The position numbers and the translations under genes are program-made. A stretch of DNA of 64,000 nt from Sinotaia quadrata (lineage: Eukaryota; Mollusca; Gastropoda; Architaenioglossa; Viviparidae), in contig CM054183.1 of assembly GCA_028829895.1 (NCBI GenBank), positions 15,347,975-15,411,974 on the forward strand, given 5' to 3'. The notes beneath the pieces were generated by a model that worked only from the letters and a program-made list of their open reading frames with translations, did no database searches and was not told where the DNA came from. Shown here piece after piece: positions 1-29,761 of the stretch (positions are counted from its first letter, which is position 1; every line of letters begins with the position of its first letter).

Positions 1-128
1 AGTATTTAGGTCAGTACAGAACAGCAGTGGCTATATGTGAATCATCATTAGCATCACCATCATCATTGTTGCTGTTGTCCTCTTTAAAATTCTGCATTTT
101 CCTTAAATGTATACTGGCTTTATACTGT

Positions 129-1330
129 TTCTTGCCATAGTGCTATATCATGGATGGTCCTGGCAGATCAGTCAAGTCTTAAGTGTACAATATGCTCTTG
201 AATTTCATCAGAGGCAGGGGAAGGAAATTGCTTCCTTACACCACAACTAGAATTGCATCAACATTGCTGAGAGATGGTCACACTGTTCACAGCAGATTCA
301 AGTTGCTAGTGCCATTAGAAGAAACATCAGTGTTGACTTTTGCTAAAGCAGAGATCATTCGCCAGGCAAAAATCAACATCACTGATGAAGTTAAGATGCT
401 GCCAGAGCATGAATTATGGTGTATCAATGCACTGCTGAAGGAGATTATAAAAGCGATCATTTATTTAGTGGCAAAGGCATTGTCATTGGTGGTGATTTCC
501 AGCAAACTCTTCCAGTTGTTCCATGTGGAAAGAAGATTGTCATCATCGAGAGGTGCATCAAATCCAGCGAGCTATAGCAATACTCGCTGATCACAAACTC
601 ATCCTGTGAAGGACAGGATGACTTCAACTGATGGCTGCTTGATGTTGGAATTGGTGCGGTGCAACCGATCAAAGGCACTGTAGAAGGCATGATTTGCACT
701 TCTCTGCAAATGATTATTCATGACGACATCATTGGTACAATCTTCGGAGAGAATTTGGCATCACTGTCACTCAATGAATTGTCATTTTGTGCCCCCAAAA
801 TGTGGAATTCTGATGCTCAAAAATGAAATCAGAAGAAAGCTGCCTGGCAAATATCACAACTACTATAGTGCTGCAGACATAGTCGTGTTGGATGATCCAA
901 GTGATGAACGAAACTATCCCTCAAAGTTTCTTCACACTTTCACATTTTCCAGCATGCCACCTTATCAGCTGAGCCTAAAGAAAGGATCAACTCAATTGCT
1001 CCTTTGCAATTTTAATCCAAAGAAAGGACTCTGTAATGGCACAAGATTGGTCATTAAGGAGTATCATTGCAATTTAATAACAGCAGAAATTCTTTCAGAA
1101 AGCAATAGAGGTGATATCATCACTATATTCCCAGGATAGATTTTCAATTGAGTGATGATGTCAATTTGCCATTCAAGTTGAAGTGCCATTAGTTTCCAGA
1201 AATGTCCACTTTTGCAATGACTATTAATAAGTCGTAAGGACATACCTTCGAGTACAAGGGGGTGTTTTTGAACGAGCCAGTATTTTCATATGGTCAACTT
1301 TATGTTGCATTCATGAAACACAGACATCAA
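129..1330 (+). pseudogene. Decayed Helitron-type PIF1-like helicase
   Basis: This is a broken C-terminal part of a Helitron transposon helicase (PIF1 family, DNA unwinding in rolling-circle transposition). The Walker A region near 150-180 reads GPGRSVKS, with the core glycines and threonine degraded and a stop directly after. Recognisable family blocks follow: IASTLL and HSRFKL (about 250-310), GGDFQQTLPVVP in another frame (about 490-530), NYPSKFL (about 910), NPKKGLCNGTRLV (about 1015-1050), AMTINKS followed by a stop (about 1215-1230), and EPVFSYGQLYVAF (about 1277-1315). Several frameshifts and in-frame stops show it is dead. The Rep/HUH domain and the Helitron ends were not identified. 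It lies antisense inside a VPS53 intron. Family assignment rests on motif recognition. Confidence 0.8.
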
Positions 1331-1644
1331 AGTACTCATACCCTCCCCAAAGTTCAAGGGCATTTGCTAAATAATGCTTGAATTTTCACTCACAATCTGA
1401 CTAATAATCAAGCCTTCCAATAAACAAATTCAATTTTGTTCCTAGCAATGTATTCATTTTAATTTTCCATCAATCAAATGATGGGCAAATGGCTCTGGTG
1501 GTTTTAATAAAATGAAGATGATTTGAAACTAAAACTTATTGTGCCAAATAAGCAAAACAAATATGGTATTAATAAAAAGAAAATGGTACAAAACAAAAAA
1601 AACATGAAAATTTTTATGGGTCCAGAGAATCAAAATATGAAATG

Positions 1645-1725
1645 CGCACACACACACGCACGCACGCACACACAAGCAAACACTTGTGCATACACACACA
1701 AAAGCACAAACATACCAGACACACA
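1645..1725. repeat. CA-rich microsatellite
   Basis: An interrupted (CA)n/(CGCA)n tract. The short open frames over it on both strands are by-products of the repeat. Confidence 0.85.
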
Positions 1726-1764
1726 TACATATATACTCATACTTCATCTATTCATACAACTTAC

Positions 1765-19770
<18,006 letters not shown>

Positions 19771-20024
19771 TTTTGAAACAAGTACGCTTCCGGTGATTAG
19801 ATGTTAATAAGTATAGTGCTAACTTCGAGTGAAGTAAGCAAATATTTTAATTTCACTATATATAACAACATACAATAGAATAATTCGTCTGATAAGCAAA
19901 TAAACTGATTTTTTAAGCATGAGCTGGGCACTATATGCAGGAAGTTGTAAAATTAAAAGTGGGAGGAGTTGTTAAACACTTCCGGATATACAGACAACAC
20001 GTGCACTGACTGCATGTATTTAGG
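19771..20024. promoter_or_regulatory. Probable bidirectional promoter between VPS53 and DHX37
   Basis: The two genes are transcribed outward from here. ETS/GABP-like cores face both genes: GCTTCCGG at 19786-19793, 16 nt upstream of the VPS53 ATG, and ACTTCCGG at 19978-19985. An E-box CACGTG lies at 19998-20003. A good donor, TTAG|GTAAGCT at 20023/20024, together with an acceptor-like CTGTCAG just before the DHX37 ATG, suggests a non-coding first DHX37 exon ending at 20023 and an intron to about 21727. If so, the two transcription starts lie within about 200 bp. Site identity is by consensus only; no transcript data. Confidence 0.45.
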
Positions 20025-21731
20025 TAAGCTTCCATGTGTTGATGGTTAGGCTTAGTGTATGACATATTTTTCTTGATTAATCGATTCTTCATAAAGGCAC
20101 AAATATTTAAGACAAAGGGAAAATGCTACATAATAATGTTTACAGTTGTTACGATGTAGATTTCTCTTCGTTAGAAATCTTATATGGCGTTTTGTTGTTT
20201 TTATTCTTCTTTAAATATTCTTTCTATTATTCTAACCTCTATGATTTGAAGAGAAAAATAAAGAAGTGCCCTCTCTTGATTATTTTATAAAATATACTTT
20301 GTTATTGATTTTAAAGAATATATAAAATTATAAAATATATAAATCCAATAAAATATTAGCAAAACTATATTATCTGTACTACTACTAGTGTACAAATGCA
20401 ACCCTCGAAAATTGCAGCCATGAGCAACTCGCAATTTGCTACATCTCACTAGTCAACATCGGGGGTGGGGGTGTAAGGAGGGAGGAGAGAGAGGAGATGA
20501 CGACAACTATTAACACTAAATATAATAGTATCATGTGAACAAAAAGAACTGACTGTATATTTGTCTTAGTCATCATAATAATAAATACTTATAGGCCTAT
20601 TACTTTTTGAAAACTTAATAATTGCAGTTTATATAATAACATTTTATCTAACCTATAAATTAGACACTGCCACCTTGTTTTTCTCTTTTCTTCTTTACAT
20701 TTAAAGAGTTAATTTTTGCACAACATACCTCTTCTACACTCTTGGTAGATTCGTCCACACCTAGAGATCCATCGATTTGCTGTGATGTGCTGGGCAATGA
20801 TTATTTCACTCAGTTGGTTTCAGTATCACTTAAAAAATGTTTGTGTGTTGTGTGTATTATATATATATATATACACACACACACATATATTTGATTACTT
20901 AATTGTCACTGATTGTGTTGAAGGTTTTAATTGTTTTGATTTTTTAACTAGTTATAAAATTGGTTGACAAATAAAAGATGTTCAAAGTTTAAACAAACAC
21001 AAAATGAAATAGAATGAACCTAAAACAAAGCCTACAGAAACTAACTCACAACACATAAATCTAAATTGGAAATGTGATGTCTGACTTGGACAGGGTGCTT
21101 GCTAATGAAGCAACCAACTCTTTTGAATCTGAACTAATAAGAATATTGCTGAGTTACTTCCATACAATTGCGCAGTTGACAATATGCTTGCTCATGTTAT
21201 GCATTCAACTTCAAGACATACAAGTATTTTTTTGTTATTCTAGTTCTATATTCTTTGTAATACGAATCACATCTAACTTGAAATGCTAGTCAAATTGATT
21301 GCCAGTACATTATTTTCTTTAGCAGTAGATAGAAAATCATGATTCATGTGAAACATATCATCTTATGATAGCTTACTTATTTGGGGGGCTCACAAATGAC
21401 ATTTTTCCACTCACAAATTGCCAGCTTTATATGTATTCCTAGCAACTGTACACTTTAATCAGTATTGTATCTATTTTAATTATGGAATTAAAATAACTCA
21501 TAAATTACATTCAAGTTCTGATATTTTCATTTGCAGTATTAACAATTTTAATAATCATAGTTTTAGTCTTCATAAGAGAATTTATAGTTGTTTTTTTTAT
21601 ATTTTAAGTTTAAATATCTGTAATTTCTTGGCTGCTTTTAGTTAGATTTTTTTTAAAATAGAAATGATAGAGAGTGAATTTTTACCCCTTTTATTTTGCA
21701 TTTTTCCAATAATTTTTTTTCTGTCAGTACC
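20025..21731. other. Region between the genes; possible 5' UTR intron of DHX37
   Basis: AT-rich with a TA/CA microsatellite at about 20858-20893 and a short G-rich/GA-rich patch at 20460-20500. No coding exon recognised. Confidence 0.6.
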
Positions 21732-24665
21732 ATGGGTCGAAAACGACACAACTGGAAGGCAAGACTTCAAGTAGATACAGAGGTTGACAGGAATGAAGAG
21801 AAGAAAGTAAGAATATTTGCATCAAATACAGCTGAGAATTTAATAAAAATGAAACAGATTTTTCACTAGCACTTGTGAAATAGTGACCTTGAAGTACAAG
21901 GTCACTTTGACAATCCCATGTTGGGGAGCAGTTGCCCATTGTCAAAGCTTTTCCAGCTACAGTGGTCAAGGTAGACCTCGAATCCTAGTAGTCAATACTG
22001 ATCTGAGATGCTTAGCATTACCATAGTAATAGAAGCATAGCTGTAATAAATTAATAATCTCTCATTAATTAAATATTTAATTTCCAAGTTCGTAGCAGTT
22101 CAAAAGCATCAGACTTGCTTGCAGAATAATTTGTCTTACTAAAACAGATAAACAAATGTTCACCTTTGTATTTTTTTTTTATTTTTTTTTTTTGAAACAA
22201 AAAAATAAACAAGCAAAAAAACCCCATGCCTTTAATTTTAACACATAATACGTTCTAATTTTAATAAAAAGAACTGGCATAATTATGTGGTAAAGTCAAC
22301 AGTTTATGATACATATATTTAATATAAAACACTCCAGCAATGAATGGATATTTTATCCATTGATGAATTTTAGAAATATTTGAAATTATGTAGCATAGGT
22401 AGATGTCTTCAGAATATGATTTTATAATGGCAGTAAAGTTTGGTGTGTACACTAAAATGAGTGATTTCACATAGCCCATTATGATTATACATTTCTGCTT
22501 TAGTAATATAGAGTAAAATCATAAAATGGAAACACCTTTGGGATTTTTTGAAGTTTGGATGATATTATATGTATTAAAAGATGGCATTTTTGAAGAGTGA
22601 AATAAAAATTCTCACTGTTCATATTTATTTGCCTTCTTTATGCCAAAAAAAATAAAACAGTTTTTATTTGAAGTTTGTATTATTATTATTATTATTGTAT
22701 ATTTGTGTGTTGGAACAGATAAAGCTTGATCTGCCTGATTTTCACACCGAAGAATTTGATGACAGCAATGTGCTTGCATTGCCATCCAGAAAAAGACGAA
22801 CAAAGAAACTAATTCAAGATGAGCAGAAAGTTAAACCTTTAACTAAGAAAGAAAGGAAAAGGCTGGAGAAGATTATCGCTGTCAAAGACAAGAAGGCTAA
22901 AGTAAAGTAGAGTTTAGAGATTAACAACTGTTATTTCATGTATGAGAAGTCAATGAAGTGATTAATTTCCTATAGAGAGATAAGATCCTGTTGCTACCTA
23001 AGACTGCACACAAATTATGGACCTTTGGTTCATTGAGTGAATTTAACTTGCATTTTTAATGATAAAAGAATTTGGGGGATATATTTATTGAACTCCTTGT
23101 TTCTGAAGGAGACATAACTTTACCCAGATATGTAGCAAACACTCTACAAAATTTAATTTTGACAAATGTTATTTCTTTTTTCTGTTGTTGCTTTAATTCA
23201 ATCTGAATTAGATTTACGGTCTGCCACATACATGTACAGTGTGCTTTTTTTTTAAGTCAGGTGTAAAATGTCAGTGCTCAACTGAATAAATAGTAGTAAA
23301 TGTTACCATTTCTTTCTCTTTTGCATGTGTAATGAGTGGAACATCTAACACCATATTATCTTATAATTTTTTTTCACTAAGTGTGCTTGTGAGACTGCAT
23401 GGGTATTTGCATGTCATTTCATCTCTGTGTAGTTTTGTTATATAAGTAGGTTTACTACATCCGCAGCACCACTTAAATGAGGGTGGGGGGACATGCATGT
23501 CTTTAAGTACAGCAAAATGAAAGGTGTGTGGTTATGGAACATCAGGCAATGGCAGGACCATAAAGATGGGTATATGCGTGATTTCTTTTCTGATTAATAG
23601 ATTTTTATTTTTATTCTTTGATTTTCAGAGAGCAGCATTGTTAGAATCATTGCAAGCTGTTCAGGCAACCCCAGAAGAGATGCAGATGTTCTCCAGTATT
23701 TCCGAGGTCCATGCTCGGCGTTTTAAAACGTAAGTGCATAATTTTTGCCTTGGACAGGTATTATTTACACATAATGTCAGTATACATATTCATGCAGAGT
23801 TGGAAACAGGACATGCCAGTCCTTAATTTTGTTTTTCTGATTTATGTGTTTGTTGATTAGTGTCCTAAATGCCAGTTGTGGTGAAAATAGCTTTCATTTT
23901 TTTTTTTCCTATTTCATTCAGAAAGATATATATAATTGAATTATTTCATGTGCTGTTTAATTTTGGATATCACACTGGATAGTTTTTATATATTTTTAAG
24001 TTATTTCTTTTTCATAATGGACAGCCCTCAGTCTTTTTTCACAAGGTTATCTTTTGAGGAAGTGTTTGATTTTATTGTGAAATAAACCTAAAATCTGTAT
24101 GAAATTTTATTAGCAATTTGTTTACCCCTAAAGACTTGGCACTTTTACTTTCTTCAGTAAATTTTATAGTTTTTCTATAATGATTTTTCACTGAAATATT
24201 TATATGGTTTTATGTGCAATTTTGTTTTTTTTGTAATTATGTCATACTGGACAAATTTATATATAATCCATTACATATTGTTACAGCAAATTATCTGATG
24301 CCACTGAAAAAGCGGTTAAACCTTTAGATGCAATCCGTGGTAGTAAAAGAGCAGGAGTTTCTGGTAAACAAGGGGAAGAGTCAGATGGCTCCATTGACAC
24401 AAGCGACATTTCCACAGATGAGGAGGAAAAAGAGGATGATAAGACGCTTGCAGCAACCCAAAGCAAAGACACATCAGAGGGAGATGGTTTGAAGTTAGAT
24501 AACTCAGTTGAAGTGAATAAAGGGGTTTCATCAGTTGCAAAGCAAGAAGAACCTGCATTGGTTGCTGCCAGCTGTAATGTTATCAGGAATAAAACAATGA
24601 ACCAGGATCCTTCCATGATCAGAACTGTTGTCAATATTCCTGTGAATCGTCAACCCGAAATACAG
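21732..24665 (+). other. DHX37: DHX37 exons 1-4: basic and acidic N-terminal extension
   Basis: Residues 1-246. Lys/Arg clusters ([20 protein letters not shown]) match the nucleolar-targeting N-terminus of the family and its conserved PLTKKE block. Exon 4 is a low-complexity acidic segment ([10 protein letters not shown]) ending in [13 protein letters not shown], which matches the conserved lead-in to the helicase core. The antisense open frames over exon 4 are shadows. Confidence 0.85.
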
Positions 24666-27600
24666 GTTAGTTTACAGTCAGCTGGATTAAAATTAGGTTA
24701 TATTATCCTTGTAATCTAGACGTTTCACATATGGCTGAGTATTGAACATATTTAGAATAGTCAAATTTACTTTGTGTACAAATGCTTAATATATATATCT
24801 CTACTCAGTATATAAAAGTTTGCAAAGCACTAAAATTCTAAATTAATTTGGCTTGTTTTTTATTTTTATTTCTTTTTATACTGTTAAAAAAGTAAAATGC
24901 CATTAATTCTTGATTAAAATAATATTCTTGAAAATATATTAATTTAATCTTGTGGAATGTTTTAAAATTATTGAAATCAAATGCCCTCAAACTGAATATG
25001 TTTGCTTGGCATCTCATACAAACCTAAAATTTTGTTTTAAAAAAACCCACACAATCAAAGAAGAAAAAAATAATGACATAATATGTATTAATTTTTATTA
25101 AAAAATGCAAAATTAAGATTTACCCATTTCTTCATTAATAATAATAGGAATAGTATGTGATTTCGGGTGACTAATAAATTAAATATAAATCTGTGATGCA
25201 GCTTTGCATATTTTACTCTTTTCATACAGGAAGCCCGTCAACGACTTCCGATAATTGGTGAGGAACAGGTAGTCATGGAGACTATATATGAGAATCCAGT
25301 AACCATTATTTGTGGAGAAACAGGGTCAGGAAAGACAACTCAAGTGCCCCAGTTTCTTTACGAAGCAGGTTATGCTCAGTAAGACTCGCGTTCTTGACTA
25401 AAAGAATTATTTTTTAAAATCACATTTATCTGAAAGTCTATAATGTCTGCACATTAATAAAATGTTGTTGCCAAGATAAAGTGTCTGAAGAATGTGTCCT
25501 TCATTAAAGCCATTTCTATTGATTATAATTTATTAAAATTATGTTCTGATAGAATTAATTAATTAGTAGTTTAATTTCATCAGTGGCCTTCATTTTAGTG
25601 ATTTATATGTCTTTGTCTCTAACAGTGGTGATGGTATTATTGGTGTGACAGAGCCACGTCGTGTGGCTGCAGTAAGCATGTCTCAACGAGTGGCATTAGA
25701 AATGAACTTATCTGTAAGGTGAGTGGTTTTGTTTTTTAAATAATGATTGTATTTGTTTAATTCTTGTTTATGTGTGTATGCGTGCATGCATGCGCAATTG
25801 TGTTTTAATGTTTTGAATCTTTTCATCTTCATGAGAAAGTATAGATAGAATAATTTAAATAGTTTTTTTTAGAAAGGACACTGGAGATTGTCTTAATTTT
25901 ACCCATTTTGCCCTCCTCAAGACCTGTTTACAATAGTACAGTGAATATGCTGAGCTAGTTTGGCAGAGTTATCTACCCTATATTATATTCGCCCCCTTAT
26001 TGTGTTTTTAGCAAGTAAGATTTTTTGACTGATTTAATTGCTTTATTTTTAATTGCAGGCATAATTTATTGTGGTTAGACATCCACAATAATAAATAATA
26101 ATGGTAAAATATGTACACAAGTGTAATGTGAATGCAACAATAACATTATATAGTGCAAAACATAGTTTGATTTTTTAAAACAAAAAGCACACAAGATTAT
26201 TCCACATGGCTGAATTATCATGAAATTCTAAAGTAATGACTATTTCTTTCAGCGAGGTGTCTTATCAGATCCGCTATGAAGGTAATGTCACACCTGAGAC
26301 ACGGATTAAATTTATGACAGATGGTGTTCTCCTAAAAGAAGTACAGCAGGTGAAACTTTTAGTTCTTTATCATTTCCAGAACTATTTCCTTTGCTTAATA
26401 AAATGAATGAAACGTGGGCTTTGAACAGAACAGCTCATAAGTGTGAGCTTATTTAGTTGATGGACATTGACATTACTAAAAATATAGTATTGTTTTTGCC
26501 AGATTTACCAAGAAATAATTTTAAACATTAAAAACTATTAATGATAACACAGAAGACTCTCATTGAAAGAGCAGTTCAGATAATGAGATTTTGATTAATG
26601 AGTTATCTGCTGTGAGGATTTCAGTTCAACTTCAAATTCTGTTGATTGAAATAATAGATTCATTTAATGATTGACTGTGTGGGACTAATTGTACTTGTTA
26701 ATTGAGGATCCATTGCGATTATAAAATAAATAAAAGTAAAATCAATGCTAATAATAAAAGAAAAGAATTATTGAAACAAATGATAATAAAATGTAAAAAT
26801 AATAAAATGCAATTAATTTTAATACAGTAAATTATGAAAAATTAATTTAAAATTCAAAATGCTTTGTAATGATGATATTAGTAAGAAGTTTCCTTAACTT
26901 ACTTTAAATTTATTACAATTTTTCAAAAATGTTTTAGGATTTCCTTCTAAGTAAATACAGTGTGATTGTCATTGATGAAGCCCATGAGCGTAGCATCTAC
27001 ACTGACATCCTGATTGGTCTGTTGTCTCGCATTGTCCCTCTGCGAGCAAAGGTTTGTTTACTGAATCTCTCTTTGTCCTTTTTATTTGCATGATGTAACA
27101 ATAGTTATATGCTGATGCAATGAAAATATTCCTTTTCATTTAGACTAAGTAATTATATCACACACTGTTTAAACCCTCCAACTGAGTTGCACAAGGAACA
27201 CATTTTGATGTCAAACAGAGAAACATGCAGAGTTGCTCATGATTAAATATCATTTGCACAGATGGACCCAAAAGTAAGAAAGGAATGTGTGGCGGAGTAA
27301 ATTTGCTTATTTTTAGACTTATTGTTATATAAATTGTTAAATTGTCAAAGTGACCTGGCCTTGGGTACTCCTTTTGATGATGTTTTTTTGTAAGTGTTAA
27401 AGTTGGAAGTTGGTGATGCAGTCCAAACCAGTTCCATCTTGATGAGTATTTTTTTCTGATTAATAGTCTCACACTGTTCAACACAACCTCAACCAATGGG
27501 GATGGACCAAAATTTTCTTTGTTGAAGAAGTACTCTATTCTAATCACTTTGAATTTGAACATAATTCAAATCTGATCATAAAGGCGATCGTTAGTTTATA

Positions 27601-29702
27601 AGTTAACTGACTGATAAAGAAAGAATGGACTTGAATATTTATTATGTTTTGATTGATAAACTTATATCCAGTAAAGCGTACGGAAGTGCCCGTGGCGAAA
27701 TTTGAACATGACTGACATCCGGGCTTGTTTTGGGTATGCCCACATAATGTGTCACAGAATTTCCAGGATTCAACCAATTAAAAAAAAAGTTCATATCAAT
27801 GGAAAGCTAAGATAACATCGTTTCATATCATTTGGTTAAATTTTAATGTATGAAATTAGAGTCCAAATTATGCGTTATATTCGATGCATTATAAACCCAT
27901 TTTCTAACATTAACCTCCTGTATATTGTTGAAAAGGTCTTTTTTTTCCATTTTAAAATGGTATATAATATAAACTGGAAGTTTTTATCCCGGAAGAGCAC
28001 TTGGTGATGAACCCCAATATTTTGAATTGCAAATGTGCCTAAGGTGAACAGATCAGTAATGGAGATCGACATCTTGGACAAGACGTTTTTTAACAGTTTG
28101 ACAACAGTTAGCATAAGTTTTAACAAAAATTAAATTTCACGAAATATTTCTACAGTAAAATAATCATTAATTATTTTTAGTCAACGGTTTGTTATAAAGT
28201 TTTATTTTGATCACTATTGAGGTTAAGTATACTTAGGCCATTTTAAAGTATGGTTGCAAGAGGGTGATGTTTTGTTATGACACACTTCTTATATTAAAAG
28301 CCATCCTATAGCAGAAATACAGACAGGAAATGATTAAACGATGACTCATGATGAGATTAATTTTTTTTTAAAATATAGTAACTATATAATCGATGATATT
28401 TTAAATTAATTTTATTGACTGCTTATTTCTATGATAGGATAAACTGAATGATTGTCCAGCACTATTCAAACATTGTTGTAGTAATGTAAATGTCAGTGCT
28501 TTTTGATTATATTCAAATGTTATATATTTAATTGTTGATTTAATAAATTTATTGTTAAATTTATTGAACTACTTACACATATTGATAATCATATATTGAG
28601 AGACAGTGGGTGGATGGGAGCTTGCTAGATATCCATTAAAAGATGGATTTGTCTTCTCATTTAGTAAGAAGTTTTCCAACTATGGAAATATTGTGTGACG
28701 GTAAATGTTTGTCTTCATTGTTGTGGAAAACGTTTACAGCACCTCATATCCACCAAGTGAGAAGACGAGTGGTGTCTTCTGGAGAATTATTAATAACATA
28801 AATTAGGATTCTCATCACTTGTAATTAGTTATGGATGATTGTGATTATTAATAATAATCACAATGATTAACTAGGAGGCCTTAGCATCACTGAATGGCAT
28901 AAGATTGCTAAATAATAACTTATACATGTTCTTTGTTTTGTAATTCGTGAGTTTATTAGTATTCCTTTGAAATAACATTTGAATAAGGATATGCTAATTA
29001 ATTTAGGGGTATGGTATGCTCATTGCCTTTTTGTGTCAGTCAAATCGAAACCTGTATTACTAATCAAAATTATTCGTGCTCTGCTGCTTTGGGCTGTGAC
29101 TAAGTAACTAAAGCATATATTGTGCAGGTTGAGTAGGCATCTCAATGTGAAATTAAAATAATACTTCATTGCTGCTGCAAGCACATTTTTGTGCTTATCT
29201 TTAAATAATTACCTCCCATGTCCATATTCATCATATCTTAGCGTTAATGCATCCATGTTGAGGAATCAATTGTTGTAGGTTCTTAAATACATTTTAACAA
29301 CATTCTTTTTATTTTTTCTTAATACCTCGTGCTTTAATTTACAGAAGGGAAAACCATTGAAGCTTGTCATTATGTCTGCAACTCTACGTGTGGAAGATTT
29401 CACAGAGAACAATCACTTGTTTCGTATCAAGCCACCTGTAGTAAAGGTAACACGGCTTTTCTTTCTGTTTTCTGTTTCATATAAGTAATTTAGAGCAGCC
29501 TATCTCATCCTCTTTACATTGTTACATTGGAGAAACCCTTTAAATAATTTTCAGGTCTCAGAGAACTCCTGCAAATAAAATTAATGTATTTGCAATGTCT
29601 TTTTTTATATTTTCTTATCACAATTTTTCAGACCCCTAGCAACCTCTCATGGAATACTAGATGAGATATCCTACCTTTGAAAATGGTGGCTCATTTTAAG
29701 AT

Positions 29703-29761
<59 letters not shown>

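Larger units (their letters stand above)
1..1764 (-). other. VPS53 intron 11 (partial), left edge of window
   Basis: This is non-coding sequence downstream of the last visible VPS53 exon, whose donor reads GTAAGT on the minus strand. No further VPS53 exon was found, so the gene continues left of the window. The intron contains a plus-strand Helitron helicase remnant and a CA-rich microsatellite near 1645-1725. Confidence 0.75.
27052..29344 (+). other. DHX37 intron 8
   Basis: The longest DHX37 intron. It contains dispersed repeats (27294-27430 and 28515-28890). The less AT-rich stretch 27570-28130 may also be transposon-derived, but no family was recognised. The antisense open frames at 27158-28126 match no known protein. 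Confidence 0.65.
25230..29446 (+). other. DHX37: DHX37 exons 5-9: first RecA domain
   Basis: Motif I GETGSGKT is at residues 275-282, motif Ia reads [11 protein letters not shown], motif II DEAH is at 372-375 and motif III SAT at 408-410. All catalytic residues for ATP binding and hydrolysis are intact. The sequence [24 protein letters not shown] between Ia and II is typical of DEAH/RHA helicases. Confidence 0.93.

Noticed and set aside
24281..24634. Antisense open frame of 117 codons
   Set aside because: It is the reverse shadow of DHX37 exon 4, which is supported by phase and by conserved flanking sequence.
27378..27461. Possible box C/D snoRNA (TGATGATG followed by CTGA about 80 nt later) in DHX37 intron 8
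   Set aside because: No terminal stem, no convincing internal C'/D' boxes, and it overlaps a dispersed repeat.
27158..28126. Minus-strand open frames of 134, 77 and 83 codons
   Set aside because: No recognisable family, no consistent splice sites, and part overlaps a dispersed repeat. Treated as chance frames in an intron.
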